Assembly (NCBI GenBank): GCA_018821985.1
Contig: JAHJKP010000013.1
Coordinates: 62,001-126,000 of the forward strand
Source: Pseudomonadota bacterium
GTDB lineage: Bacteria > Desulfobacterota > Desulfobulbia > Desulfobulbales > Desulfocapsaceae
Length of the DNA stretch: 64,000 nt
Direction: 5' to 3'
The position numbers were made by a program, and so were the translations under genes. Position 1 is the first letter of the stretch; every line of letters starts with the position of its first letter. Below the pieces are notes generated by a model. The model was not told the DNA's origin, did not search any database, and saw nothing but the letters and a program-made list of their open reading frames with translations. This document shows, in pieces, positions 35,106 to 44,582 of the stretch.

Positions 35106-35141
35106 AGAAAGGATGAGGTGAGAGTTGAACTCACCTCATCC
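35106..35141 (-). terminator. Terminator of the porin gene
   Basis: GGATGAGGTGAG pairs perfectly with CTCACCTCATCC around a seven-base loop; on the minus strand TTTCT follows. It lies 33 bases after the porin stop. Confidence 0.8.
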
Positions 35142-35173
35142 TGCTCGATATGTATCAGGAGAAGTGGTGCTGA

Positions 35174-36511
35174 TTAAAACTTATAGCTGACGTCAACCTG
35201 ATAGATGCTGACCTGATCTTCCTTCGCCGATGCGTAGTCTTCAATGCGCTCGTAGTTGAGATAGGTAAAATCAGTGGACCAGTTTTTACTCAGACTGTAG
35301 CCAAGCTGGACTCTATGTCCTTTCTTGTTGGTCTTGGAGAGGCCATCGCCAAAATCGGAATCTGAGAGGTAACCGAAAAGGGAGTCGGCCTCGACCATGG
35401 AGTAGGCATAGCCCACTTTGAAGTCATTGATCTTGGCTTCTGCACCAAGAACCCAACCCATGTCATTATCTCCAGGGGTCTGCGTAAAGCTGTGGCCGGC
35501 CTGGCTCTGGCCAATCTGACCATCGGCGCCAAAGTTCATCCAGGTCTGACCATAGAGTTTGATTTTTGCCGGACCGGCAGGAAAGCTTATATCGCCATAG
35601 ATGTCGCCGATACTCAACTCATAGACGTTGGGATCTATACTATCAAGCTTAAAGTCGGCAACCGCAGCATCGTTGAACAGTTCATCCCCGTACTTTTGAT
35701 AGCCGGCGGCAACCGTGAACTTACCTTTTTCGCTGAACTTGCCATTATAGCCAACCTGTCCCATATAGAGCATGGCAGTGTCATCATCCTGTACCATCTT
35801 GGCGCCATAGGCACCGCCCGTGACAAAAACGCCTTCTTTCTGACCATAGGCCAGGGTCAACCCGGCAAGACGGACATCGCCATCCCAGAAAACCCAGGAG
35901 GATTTATAGGGATTTTCAGATTGACCCAAGGTCATGCTGAAATCATTCCATGTATGTTTTGCATAGGCATAATCAAGATTGATATTGCCGGTTTCAAAGG
36001 GCTTGTTCTCACTCCAGGTATCATTGGTACTGGTTGGATCATCACCACCGGTAGCAAGACCTGCGCCCACCTGCCAGTTTTCTTCCTTATTGTCCCAGAC
36101 ACCTCCCAGGCGAAAACGGGTACGGAAGCGCTCGCGGGTAATATCAGTTCCCTTGCCATCCTTGTATTCCTTGTCGCGCATCTCATAGCGAACACGCATA
36201 TCACCCTTGAGGGTAATCTGGTCGATAAGCTTATTGTCAGCCATGACAAAGCCTTTTTTGGCCTCGATCGCATCAATATGTTCCTGTTGGGCAGTAACCT
36301 TGGTCTTCAGATATTCCATGTCTTCAGCAGGAGCGGCAGCTTTCTGTTCTTTGAGCATATCGATCTCCGCCTGTTGGGATGAAACGATAGACCGTAAGTC
36401 CTGAAGTTCCCGTAAAATTTCATCATTGGTTTGGCTTCCGCCAGCCAGGGCGGCTCCTGGCAGATACAGGCAGAGGCCGAGGGCGGCTGCCGTTGATAAT
36501 ACCTTTTTCAT
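35174..36511 (-). CDS. Outer-membrane porin with N-terminal coiled coil
   Basis: 445 residues. Signal peptide MKKVLSTAAALGLCLYLPGAALA, then a short coiled coil (about 28-80, heptad-like LRELQDLRSIVSSQQAEIDML) of the type that links porins to peptidoglycan, then a beta-barrel of alternating aromatic/polar strands ending in YQVDVSYKF with the C-terminal Phe used for outer-membrane assembly. It resembles the deltaproteobacterial putative porins. The divergent position next to pstS raises the possibility of a phosphate-regulated porin, but the sequence alone does not show anion selectivity. AAGGAAGGAGAG precedes the ATG. Confidence 0.85.
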   Translation of the reverse strand: MKKVLSTAAALGLCLYLPGAALAGGSQTNDEILRELQDLRSIVSSQQAEIDMLKEQKAAAPAEDMEYLKTKVTAQQEHIDAIEAKKGFVMADNKLIDQITLKGDMRVRYEMRDKEYKDGKGTDITRERFRTRFRLGGVWDNKEENWQVGAGLATGGDDPTSTNDTWSENKPFETGNINLDYAYAKHTWNDFSMTLGQSENPYKSSWVFWDGDVRLAGLTLAYGQKEGVFVTGGAYGAKMVQDDDTAMLYMGQVGYNGKFSEKGKFTVAAGYQKYGDELFNDAAVADFKLDSIDPNVYELSIGDIYGDISFPAGPAKIKLYGQTWMNFGADGQIGQSQAGHSFTQTPGDNDMGWVLGAEAKINDFKVGYAYSMVEADSLFGYLSDSDFGDGLSKTNKKGHRVQLGYSLSKNWSTDFTYLNYERIEDYASAKEDQVSIYQVDVSYKF

Positions 36512-36758
36512 TTTCTCTCCTTCCTTTGTAAAATTGAGTGGTTACTTCATTAATTTTCATCACTTACCATCTTTACCCCCGTTGGGCGTTCTGTAACGAA
36601 CGTGATATACATTCATTTTTTGACGATGAATGATGGCGTGACAATAGCGGACCATCTTTAGGATAAGGTTATTGTTATGTTAGAAAATCGTTAATTGTTG
36701 GTTGGGGCGATCATCTTGAAAATTGAAGCTGAAAATATCCGTTGAAACCCTGTTCGTC
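36512..36758. other. Divergent promoter region of porin and pstS
   Basis: 365 bases separate the porin and pstS starts. This left part is AT-rich, with an inverted repeat CATTCAT/ATGAATG at 36610-36632 and, on the minus strand, a single TCCTAAA near 36660 resembling one Pho-box unit facing the porin. No gene is seen. Confidence 0.45.
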
Positions 36759-36787
36759 TCCTAACGAGATCCTAATCATATCCTAAC
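36759..36787 (+). promoter_or_regulatory. Triple Pho-box-like direct repeat upstream of pstS
   Basis: TCCTAAC (36759), TCCTAAT (36770) and TCCTAAC (36781): three seven-base units with exactly four bases between them, giving an 11-base period, the geometry of tandem PhoB half-sites. It ends 89 bases before the pstS ATG. A -10-like element CATTGTAGG follows 11 bases later. The 11-base spacing and the shared copy before phoR make this a likely PhoB target. Confidence 0.65.
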
Positions 36788-36876
36788 AAGAAGGGGGCAT
36801 TGTAGGCAGCATCACTTACCGGCTGAATTATCTGTCCCGCGGGTATAAGCCATTAAAATTCTTGTTAAGGAGATTC

Positions 36877-37875
36877 ATGATGAAAATGCATAAAAGTTTG
36901 ATCGGAAAGGCAGTGAAGAAGGCTATGGTGGTAGGCTGTCTGGTGGCAGTGACTACTTCTGGTGCTATGGCCGCAGTTACTGTTGACCCCAAGATTGCCC
37001 CGTACCAGAAGACCAGTGGCGTCTCCGGTAACGTGGACAGCATTGGTTCTGATACCTTGAACAATCTGATGACCTTCTGGGCGGAGTCATTCCGCAAGGA
37101 GTACCCCAATGTTCGTATCCAGATCGAAGGAAAAGGGTCAAGTACTGCACCGCCGGCTCTGATCGCCGGAACCGCTCAGTTAGGCCCCATGTCCCGGACC
37201 ATGAAGAACGAGGAAGAAGATGCTTTTGTCAGCAAGTATGGCTACAAACCAACCCGTATTGGTGTGGCCCTGGACTCTCTGGCTGTCTTTGTCAATAAGG
37301 ACAACCCGATCAAGTCTCTCTCCCTACCCCAGGTTGATGCTATTTTCTCCAAGACCCATAAGGGCGGAATTGCACAGGATTATGTGACATGGGGACAGTT
37401 GGGCCTGACCGGTGACTGGGCGAACATGCCTCTCAGTCTGTTTGGTCGTAACTCTGCCTCCGGCACCTATGGTTTCTTTAAGGAACATGCTCTGTCCAAA
37501 GGTGATTATAAAGATACCGTTAAGGAACAACCAGGTTCCGCCTCTGTGGTTATGGGTGTAACCGAGAATCGTTCTGGTATCGGCTATTCCGGTATTGGTT
37601 ATAAAACCTCCGGGGTAAAGGCGATAGCCTTGAGCGCCAAAGAGGGTGAAGCTGCTGCCGAGCCTAATTATGAGAATGTTCTTTCCGGAAAGTATCCCCT
37701 GTCACGGACCCTGTATATCTATGTTGGCAAGGAGCCCAATAAACCATTGCCGGCAGTGACTGCTGAATTTCTCAAGTTTGTCCTCTCCAGAGAGGGTCAG
37801 GAGATTGTGGTGAAAGATGGCTATCTGCCATTGCCTGCTGAAGTTGTTGAAAAAGAGCTGGCGAAACTCAATTAA
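36877..37875 (+). CDS. pstS: Phosphate ABC transporter substrate-binding protein PstS
   Basis: 332 residues with a signal peptide (hydrophobic [17 protein letters not shown], about 17-33). Binds inorganic phosphate in the periplasm and hands it to PstCA. Phosphate-loop features: [42 protein letters not shown] and [14 protein letters not shown], all typical of the long PstS class that accompanies large PstC/PstA proteins. AAGGAG six bases before the ATG at 36877 decides the start (the frame is open further up). First gene of the pst operon, preceded by the Pho-box-like repeat. Confidence 0.95.
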   Translation: MMKMHKSLIGKAVKKAMVVGCLVAVTTSGAMAAVTVDPKIAPYQKTSGVSGNVDSIGSDTLNNLMTFWAESFRKEYPNVRIQIEGKGSSTAPPALIAGTAQLGPMSRTMKNEEEDAFVSKYGYKPTRIGVALDSLAVFVNKDNPIKSLSLPQVDAIFSKTHKGGIAQDYVTWGQLGLTGDWANMPLSLFGRNSASGTYGFFKEHALSKGDYKDTVKEQPGSASVVMGVTENRSGIGYSGIGYKTSGVKAIALSAKEGEAAAEPNYENVLSGKYPLSRTLYIYVGKEPNKPLPAVTAEFLKFVLSREGQEIVVKDGYLPLPAEVVEKELAKLN

Positions 37876-37880
37876 TTGAA

Positions 37881-37957
37881 AAAGGAACAGGGAAAGAGCA
37901 GAGTGAAGAAATGGTCTTTGTTGAATATCTCTTCCTGAACTCTTTTCCTGTTCCTTT
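37881..37957 (+). repeat. Long inverted repeat between pstS and pstC
   Basis: AAAGGAACAGGGAAAGAG pairs with CTCTTTTCCTGTTCCTTT at 17 of 18 positions around a loop of about 41 bases. No T-run follows. An intercistronic hairpin here could protect the pstS message or limit read-through, so that the binding protein is made in excess over the permease. Confidence 0.6.
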
Positions 37958-37993
37958 ATTCACTCATGTTCGTGCCAATGAAACGAGAATTCC

Positions 37994-40219
37994 ATGCAGA
38001 AACTTGATACACAGTTTATTCAAAAAGTCCGTCTTCAGGATCGTATTGCTACCCGGATCATTACCTTTGGCGGCCTGTTGGTTATAGCCAGTGTCATTGC
38101 CATTCTGGTCCTGATCGTTCGCGTGACAATCCCTCTTTTTCAGCCTGCCAGGACCAATATTGTCTCTCAGTTTCCGCTCTCTTCCGGCTCGGAATCCTTG
38201 CTGGCTATGGGAGTTGATGATTACCAAGAGACAGCCTTTACCTTGAATGACAGGGGTGTCTTTACCTTTTACAACCTGGCCAAGGGGACATCTTTTTTGA
38301 GCTTGGAGAGTGGTGCAGGTAAGAACGTTCCGCTGAAATCCCTCGAGTTACATAAGAATAACCAGTACAGCATGCTGTGGGCCGATAACAGTGTCAGTAT
38401 GACTGAGGTTGCTTTCCGCTTTCAGTTTGATAAGGATGGAAAACGTACCATTAAACCTGAGATCAAGACCATTGCTGAGTTTCCTGCTGAGACGGGAACC
38501 ATCGAAATGCTGCGTGTAGCTGTCCGCAAGACGGAAGATGGCCGGCTTACCAAAGTAGTACTTCTCGACGACAACAGTTTTCGGGTAGCGCGCGAAGTGA
38601 TGAACACCGACCTTTTTGGCAATGAAAAAAAAGAGGACATCTCGTTTCCTGTGCACGAGGATATTCCCGGGAAGGTTACGGCATTTACCCTTGATGAAAA
38701 AGGGGATACCCTTTTTGTGGGTACGGACTCAGGGAGTCTGTTGCGTTGGGACGTAAGCGGGGATGCGGGGGTGCGGACCGATAATGTGCTGGCTGTTCCC
38801 AGTGAAGAGGCCATTACTGCCTTGACCATGGTCTTTGGTGATATCTCGGTGGCGGTTGGTGATGCCAAGGGGGGGCTTGCAACCTGGAGCCCGATCTGGA
38901 CCGGGGATGGGGCTCAAAGGATAACAAAGCTGCGGAAAATTCATGAGCTTACCCCGCATAAGGTTGCTGTTGCAACTATTGTGGCCTCACGCCGTACCAA
39001 AGCCTTAGTCAGTATTGGAGTTGACGGCAGGGTCCATTATGACCATATGACCAGTGAAAATCACCTGCTTGATATTGAGCATAACTTGACCAATTTTGCC
39101 CTTGCCGGGAGTGATAGCAGCCTGATCGGTCTTGACCGGAACAACAATCTGATTGTCTGGAATATTGATAATCCGCATCCGGAAGTGAGTTTGAAGACCC
39201 TTTTTGGCAAGGTGTGGTACGAAAGCTATAATCAGCCGGAGTATGTGTGGCAATCCTCTGGCGGCAGTGATGATTTTGAGCCTAAATTCAGTATTATTCC
39301 CCTTCTTTTTGGCACCATTAAGGGCACGTTGTATGCCATGATCTTTGCGATTCCGCTGTCTATCTTTGGGGCTGTTTATACCAGTCAGTTTACCAGCTAT
39401 GGCTTTAAAAAGAATATCAAACCGCTCATTGAGATCATGGCCTCAGTGCCATCGGTGGTCATTGGTTTTCTCATCGCCTTATGGTTGGGTCCCGTTATTG
39501 AAAAGTTCATCGTCGAGGTTCTCCTCTTCAGTATGCTGCTGCCGCTTGTTTTGCTTATCATGATGACGATTATGCAGCCCTATTACAAAACCCCCACCCT
39601 GCAAAACAGGTGTAACGGCTATGAATTTCTGCTGCTGGTGCCGGTCATCGTTTCCACAGTAGGCTTGGCGGTATGGATGGCTCCAGGAGTGGAAAAAGTT
39701 TTTTTCAGCGGTGATTTTCTGCAATGGCTCTACAGCGATCTGGGCGTTCGTTACGATCAACGCAATAGTATTATTATTGCTTTTGGTCTTGGCATTGCCG
39801 TTATTCCCATTATTTTTTCCATTACCGAAGATGCCATTTCCAATATTCCATCCAGTTTGACTGGTGCCTCCCTGGCCCTTGGTGCCAGCCGTTGGCAGAC
39901 TATCTGGCGAGTGGTTCTGCCCTCTGCCAGCCCTGGAATTTTTGCGGCAATCATGATCGGTTTCGGCCGGGCAGTGGGAGAGACCATGATTGTCCTTATG
40001 GCAACCGGAAATACCCCAATTATGGACTGGTCTATCTTTAACGGTATGCGAACCTTATCGGCCAATATTGCCGTGGAAATTCCGGAAGCACCTTTTAATG
40101 GAACCTTGTATCGGGTGCTTTTTCTTTGCGCCACCCTTCTTTTTGCCCTGACGTTTATTTTAAATACCGGGGCGGAAGTTATTCGAGAGCGGCTACGGAA
40201 AAAATATGGCCGCTACTAA
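37994..40219 (+). CDS. pstC: Phosphate ABC transporter permease PstC, long form
   Basis: 741 residues, more than twice the E. coli protein. One membrane segment near 24-46 is followed by an extracytoplasmic insert of roughly 390 residues with WD40-like repeats (for example AFTLDEKGDTLFVGTDSGSLLRWDVSG), and then the usual permease domain (about 430-741) with six membrane segments and the EAA loop (GASLALGASRWQTIWRVVLPSASPG). Large inserts of this kind are known in PstC of gammaproteobacteria and others; their role is not established. It makes the membrane channel with PstA. The stop overlaps repeat copy C. Confidence 0.92.
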   Translation: MQKLDTQFIQKVRLQDRIATRIITFGGLLVIASVIAILVLIVRVTIPLFQPARTNIVSQFPLSSGSESLLAMGVDDYQETAFTLNDRGVFTFYNLAKGTSFLSLESGAGKNVPLKSLELHKNNQYSMLWADNSVSMTEVAFRFQFDKDGKRTIKPEIKTIAEFPAETGTIEMLRVAVRKTEDGRLTKVVLLDDNSFRVAREVMNTDLFGNEKKEDISFPVHEDIPGKVTAFTLDEKGDTLFVGTDSGSLLRWDVSGDAGVRTDNVLAVPSEEAITALTMVFGDISVAVGDAKGGLATWSPIWTGDGAQRITKLRKIHELTPHKVAVATIVASRRTKALVSIGVDGRVHYDHMTSENHLLDIEHNLTNFALAGSDSSLIGLDRNNNLIVWNIDNPHPEVSLKTLFGKVWYESYNQPEYVWQSSGGSDDFEPKFSIIPLLFGTIKGTLYAMIFAIPLSIFGAVYTSQFTSYGFKKNIKPLIEIMASVPSVVIGFLIALWLGPVIEKFIVEVLLFSMLLPLVLLIMMTIMQPYYKTPTLQNRCNGYEFLLLVPVIVSTVGLAVWMAPGVEKVFFSGDFLQWLYSDLGVRYDQRNSIIIAFGLGIAVIPIIFSITEDAISNIPSSLTGASLALGASRWQTIWRVVLPSASPGIFAAIMIGFGRAVGETMIVLMATGNTPIMDWSIFNGMRTLSANIAVEIPEAPFNGTLYRVLFLCATLLFALTFILNTGAEVIRERLRKKYGRY

Positions 40220-40270
40220 ACCGTTGTCCAAAAAATAATTGTAACATTGCATATCGTAACGGCCCTTAAA
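40217..40270. repeat. Interspersed inverted-end repeat, copy C
   Basis: Short degenerate copy filling the pstC-pstA spacer: left part ACCGTTGTCCAAAAAATAAT, right end ATCGTAACGGCCCTTAAAAGG. It begins in the pstC stop codon and its right end supplies the AAAAGGAA ribosome site of pstA. Confidence 0.55.
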
Positions 40271-40280
40271 AGGAACAATA

Positions 40281-41888
40281 ATGGCGACAAAGAAATCAAC
40301 AACCAAATTCTGGCGGCAAGGAGAACCGTTTGTGTGGGGCACCGCTCTGGCGCTCACGCTGGTCCTTTGTATGACCTTGCTTCTTTTTTATGTGGTGCTG
40401 GCTAACGGGATAACCGTTTTCTGGCCCAAAAATGTGACCCTGGCTACCTTGACCAGTGGTGGATATGCGCTTGGCGAGGTTGTCAAGGATGAAAAAAATC
40501 CTGTTACCGGCAAAAAAAGATTCCAATTCAAGATCGGCAATCGTGATTTGTATGGCCTTGATTTTAAATGGATTGACGCCGCTGACGTGACGAGTTTCAG
40601 CACTCCATCAGATATCTATGTTCTTGAGCGGCAGGAAAATGGTAATTTCTACGGTTCTTTGAAGGAGTTGAAAACCCCCGGTCTTGTCTTACCTGCAGAG
40701 AAGAAAGAGAGTCTGCAGGCAGCCCTTGATGCCATTGAGCCGCAACGTCTTGAGGTCGAAAAAATTGACCGTCAGATCGCAGCCCTTAATGACAAGGTTG
40801 AACAGAACAATAACAAACTTCTCAAGTTACGGTATAAGAAAGAAGAGCACACAGCGGCGGCCGTTGCCTTGCACGAGAAGGTAAGCACTATTAAGTCTGA
40901 GTTTGAACAACTTGTTGCTGTGCTTGGCAGCAAGCAAGGGATAGTCGCGGCTAATGAGGCCGTTTTTGTAGATGCCAATGGGCAGGAGAAAACGATCCGC
41001 CTGGTTGATATTGTCCGCTATTATCAGCCCAACTCCATGTCATGGTTGCAGAAATGGGGTTATTACGGGAAACGACTGGAGGAACTATTGTTTGCCGAGC
41101 CGCGGGAATCCAATACCGAAGGAGGATTATTCCCGGCGATCTTCGGCACGATCATGCTGATTTTTATGATGAGCATTCTCTCCTTTCCCTTGGGTGTTAT
41201 TGCCGGGATCTATCTGCGTGAATATGCCAGAGAAGGGTATCTGGTCAAGATGGTGCGCATTGCCGTCAATAATCTGGCGGGTATCCCTTCCATTGTCTAC
41301 GGAATTTTTGGTCTTGGTTTTTTTGTGTACGGCATTGGCAGTCAGATCGATCTGCTTTTCTTCCCGGAAAAATTGCCCACCCCCACCTTTGGTACGGGTG
41401 GAATTCTCTGGGCCAGCATGACTCTGGGGCTTTTGACTGTGCCCGTGGTCATTGTCGCCACGGAAGAGGCTCTGGGGGCGATCCCACCTGGTATTCGCGA
41501 AGGGTCACAGGCCCTGGCGGCGACGAAGTTTCAGACCCTCACCAGGATCCTGCTGCCTATGGCTTCCCCTGGCATTTTGACCGGCTTTATTCTGGCCATG
41601 GCCCGGGCCGCAGGCGAGGTGGCTCCCCTGATGATCACCGGTGTGGTCAAGCTGGCGCCGGCGCTGCCCCTTGATGGCAGCTTTCCATATCTGCACCTGG
41701 ACCGCAAGTTTATGCACCTGGGTTTTCATATCTATGATATCGGCTTTCAATCGCCCAATGTCGAGGCGGCTAAACCCATGGTCTATGTCACCACTTTGTT
41801 GTTGATCCTGATCGTACTCATCATGACAAGCACGGCAATCTATCTTCGCAATAGAATGCGAGAGCGCTTTTCCGTCGCTGATCTTTAA
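40281..41888 (+). CDS. pstA: Phosphate ABC transporter permease PstA, long form
   Basis: 535 residues against about 300 in E. coli. A first membrane segment (about 20-42) is followed by an extra region of about 220 residues including a coiled coil (IEPQRLEVEKIDRQIAALNDKVEQNNNKLL, about 153-185), then the permease domain with GGLFPAIFGTIMLIFMMS, NNLAGIPSIVYGIFGLGFFV and the EAA loop EGSQALAATKFQTLTRILLPMASPG. Pairs with the long PstC. AAAGGAAC precedes the ATG. Confidence 0.93.
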   Translation: MATKKSTTKFWRQGEPFVWGTALALTLVLCMTLLLFYVVLANGITVFWPKNVTLATLTSGGYALGEVVKDEKNPVTGKKRFQFKIGNRDLYGLDFKWIDAADVTSFSTPSDIYVLERQENGNFYGSLKELKTPGLVLPAEKKESLQAALDAIEPQRLEVEKIDRQIAALNDKVEQNNNKLLKLRYKKEEHTAAAVALHEKVSTIKSEFEQLVAVLGSKQGIVAANEAVFVDANGQEKTIRLVDIVRYYQPNSMSWLQKWGYYGKRLEELLFAEPRESNTEGGLFPAIFGTIMLIFMMSILSFPLGVIAGIYLREYAREGYLVKMVRIAVNNLAGIPSIVYGIFGLGFFVYGIGSQIDLLFFPEKLPTPTFGTGGILWASMTLGLLTVPVVIVATEEALGAIPPGIREGSQALAATKFQTLTRILLPMASPGILTGFILAMARAAGEVAPLMITGVVKLAPALPLDGSFPYLHLDRKFMHLGFHIYDIGFQSPNVEAAKPMVYVTTLLLILIVLIMTSTAIYLRNRMRERFSVADL

Positions 41889-41975
41889 GCCGTCTTGCAA
41901 AATTAATCATAACATTGGAATGCCGTAAACGGCATAACGATCCGTAACGAAATGGTTATTTCGTAACGGCTCCTA
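41886..41975. repeat. Interspersed inverted-end repeat, copy D
   Basis: Fills the pstA-pstB spacer. Begins TAAGCCGTCTTGCAAAATTAA in the pstA stop codon and ends ATTTCGTAACGGCTCCTAAT; the middle has ATGCCGT/ACGGCAT and CCGTAACGAAAT/ATTTCGTAACGG pairings. The following TAAGGA serves as the pstB ribosome site. Confidence 0.7.
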
Positions 41976-41988
41976 ATAAGGATATACT

Positions 41989-42777
41989 ATGTCACACTCT
42001 GCTACTGCCATCATGTCTATTGAAAAACCACAGGTTGAGGTTGAGCACCTGAATCTCTTTTATGGTAACAGCCAGGCGCTCACGGACATGAGCTTTGGGA
42101 TTCCCGCAAGTCAGGTGACGGCCTTAATCGGTCCTTCCGGTTGTGGTAAATCAACTTTTCTACGTTGTATCAACCGGATGAATGACCTGGTCGAAGGGTT
42201 GCGGATTGAAGGGTTGATTACCATTGATGGTGAAAATATCAATGATCCTTCCCTTGATGTCATTGAACTGCGACGCAAGGTGGGCATGGTATTCCAGAAG
42301 TGGAATCCTTTTCCCAAATCCATTTATGAAAATGTCATCTATGGCCTGCGTATTGCCGGGATCAAAGAGCGAAGCGTGCTGGATCAGGCCGTGGAGCAAA
42401 GTCTGAAACGAGCAGCTCTCTGGGATGAGGTAAAAGACCGCCTGCAGCAATCGGCCATGGGCCTTTCCGGGGGCCAGATGCAGCGTCTCTGTATTGCCCG
42501 GGCGGTGGCGGTCAATCCTGAGATTATCCTCATGGATGAGCCCTGTTCTGCCCTTGATCCCCGGTCAACGTCAAGGATTGAGGAGCTTATTCGGGAGTTG
42601 CGCGGCGAATATACCATTATCATTGTGACCCATAATATGCAGCAGGCTGCCCGTATCTCTGATTACACCGCCTACATGTATTTGGGTGAACTGATTGAAT
42701 ACGGACCGACCCAGAAACTGTTTACCGTTCCCGAACGGAAGGAAACTGAGGATTATATCACCGGCCGGTTTGGTTGA
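41989..42777 (+). CDS. pstB: Phosphate ABC transporter ATP-binding protein PstB
   Basis: 262 residues, one ABC domain. Walker [10 protein letters not shown] (about 46-54), the PstB-specific [12 protein letters not shown]-loop [16 protein letters not shown], signature LSGGQMQRL, Walker [14 protein letters not shown] and the switch His in IVTHNMQQA. Energises phosphate import through PstC-PstA. Family length and all motifs are complete. Confidence 0.97.
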   Translation: MSHSATAIMSIEKPQVEVEHLNLFYGNSQALTDMSFGIPASQVTALIGPSGCGKSTFLRCINRMNDLVEGLRIEGLITIDGENINDPSLDVIELRRKVGMVFQKWNPFPKSIYENVIYGLRIAGIKERSVLDQAVEQSLKRAALWDEVKDRLQQSAMGLSGGQMQRLCIARAVAVNPEIILMDEPCSALDPRSTSRIEELIRELRGEYTIIIVTHNMQQAARISDYTAYMYLGELIEYGPTQKLFTVPERKETEDYITGRFG

Positions 42778-42882
42778 GAGGTGTGGTCTCCCGAAGGAAT
42801 TGCTCTGATGTACAGAAGTGATGTATTCGTCTTGTTTGTTGTTGATTGATAAAGTTTCTGAAAGGGAAGAAGGAGTACCTTG

Positions 42883-43557
42883 ATGGCACCTAATATTCAA
42901 ACTGAAATTGAGACCTTGAAAGGCCATATTGTTTATCTTGGCACCGTTGTGGAAGAGAACTTCCAATGTGCGATCAAGGCATTGATTGAGAAGAATCCTG
43001 ACCTGGCCTTTCAGGTCATGCAGACAGACAGGGTCGAGGTCGACAATCTCGAGATCGATGTGGAAGAGGCATGTCTGCGTATCATGGCCTTGCATCAGCC
43101 AGTTGCCAGTGATCTGCGATTTCTGGTCACGGTCTTGAAGGTGAATAGTGATCTTGAACGTATTGGCGATCTGGTGGCGAAGATTGCTGATAAGGTTCTC
43201 TTGCTTTATAAATTGGATCCGGTGAAATTCCTTGGCGAATCGATGCAGGTTCCGGAAATGTTCAATGAGATGTTTGATAAAACTCTGTGCATGTTCAGAC
43301 AGGCCATGGATGCCTTTATCAACGAGGATACCGATCTTGCCTATAAAGTCTGTCTGGCTGATGATGAAGTGGATAAGGCCAAGCGTGCCATTTCCGATGA
43401 GCTGGAAGAGATTATCATGAATGCTCCGGCCCAGCATGTCTATCTGGCCAAGTTGCTCAGTGTGGCCAGAAGCACGGAACGTATTGCCGATCACTGTACC
43501 AATATCTGCGAAGACGTCATTTATATGCAACAAGGCAAGATTGTCCGCCATAAATAA
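42883..43557 (+). CDS. phoU: Phosphate-signalling protein PhoU
   Basis: 224 residues, all-helical, two PhoU repeats. The acidic metal-binding signatures appear as EEACLRIMALHQPVASDLRF with LERIGDLVAKIAD in the first half and RSTERIADHCTNICED in the second. PhoU links transporter state to PhoR and restrains the Pho response when phosphate is ample. AAGGAG lies nine bases before ATG 42883. The position between pstB and phoB is classical. Confidence 0.96.
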   Translation: MAPNIQTEIETLKGHIVYLGTVVEENFQCAIKALIEKNPDLAFQVMQTDRVEVDNLEIDVEEACLRIMALHQPVASDLRFLVTVLKVNSDLERIGDLVAKIADKVLLLYKLDPVKFLGESMQVPEMFNEMFDKTLCMFRQAMDAFINEDTDLAYKVCLADDEVDKAKRAISDELEEIIMNAPAQHVYLAKLLSVARSTERIADHCTNICEDVIYMQQGKIVRHK

Positions 43558-43702
43558 GGCCTTGTTAACCCCATTCGTAAGCACTATTCTTTAAAGATTA
43601 CAGACGCATCTATCTGAAAAGGATTCATTAAAGCCCTCTCTTCTTTTACTTAAGGGGCCTGATTGTTATATCCTCATAATTATTATGTACAAGGAGTTAA
43701 GA

Positions 43703-44404
43703 GTGGCAAGAGAAACCATCCTCATTGTAGAAGATGACGAAAATATTCAGCAGCTGGTTGGCTATAACCTGGCAAAAGCTGGATTTAATGTCCTCTATGC
43801 CGATAATGGCGATCAGGCCCTGGCGAGCGTAAAACGTGAACTGCCGGACCTGATGGTGCTGGATATCATGCTGCCCACCCTCAATGGTTTCGAGGTGTGC
43901 AAGATTCTACGCAAGGATCCGCAGACCAGAACCCTGCCCATTATTATGTTGACGGCCAAGGGTGAGGAAAATGATGTGACCGCTGGTCTGGATCTGGGTG
44001 CGGACGACTATATCACCAAGCCCTTCAGCCCCAAAATTCTTGTATCCCGGGTTAAATCGGCCCTGCGCAGGCGGGAGGAATTGTCCGGTGAAGACGGAAG
44101 GGAATCAAAGGAGGGACTGCTCAAGGTCCATGATATTGTCATTGATCCCAAACGGTATGAAGTGATGGTGGCGGGCAGCCCCGTCTCTCTGACGGTGACC
44201 GAATTCAGCATTCTTGATCTTCTGGCGCGGCGTCCTGGTTGGGTCTTCAGTCGCCAGCAGATTATTGACGGGGTGCGGGGCTATGATTATGTCATTACTC
44301 CGAGGGCCGTGGATGTCCAGGTCTTCGGCCTCAGGAAGAAGCTGGGGGCGTCTGGAGAATGCATTGAAACCGTGCGCGGGATTGGTTATCGGATGAAAGG
44401 GTAG
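43703..44404 (+). CDS. phoB: Phosphate-regulon response regulator PhoB
   Basis: 233 residues. Receiver domain with the acidic pair EDDEN, phosphorylation site D54 (VLDIMLP), and K of YITKPFSP; OmpR/PhoB-type winged-helix DNA-binding domain from about 130 with VSLTVTEFSILDLLARRPGWVFSRQQI and a C-terminal VETVRGIGYRMKG. An ATG at 43685 is in frame, but GTG at 43703 follows AAGGAG by six bases and gives the standard N-terminus ARETILIVEDDEN. Expected to bind the 11-base repeats before pstS and phoR. Confidence 0.93.
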   Translation: MARETILIVEDDENIQQLVGYNLAKAGFNVLYADNGDQALASVKRELPDLMVLDIMLPTLNGFEVCKILRKDPQTRTLPIIMLTAKGEENDVTAGLDLGADDYITKPFSPKILVSRVKSALRRREELSGEDGRESKEGLLKVHDIVIDPKRYEVMVAGSPVSLTVTEFSILDLLARRPGWVFSRQQIIDGVRGYDYVITPRAVDVQVFGLRKKLGASGECIETVRGIGYRMKG

Positions 44405-44582
44405 TCTGGTTTTACGGCAGCGTGTCTGCTCCGGTATCCGATATGAATGCGGCTGTCCTGATCGGCACCGGAGAAATTGGGAACGAATATATCAGGGACC
44501 GCCAGCTTGACGTGACTCCGCAATTGCTCAAGGTCCTTGAGGGGCATCCAATTTTCTCAGCGGCGACTTATCCCAGTGGCTA

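Noticed and set aside
42571-43584. 337-codon open frame antisense to pstB/phoU
   Set aside because: It covers two well-identified genes on the other strand and has no motifs.
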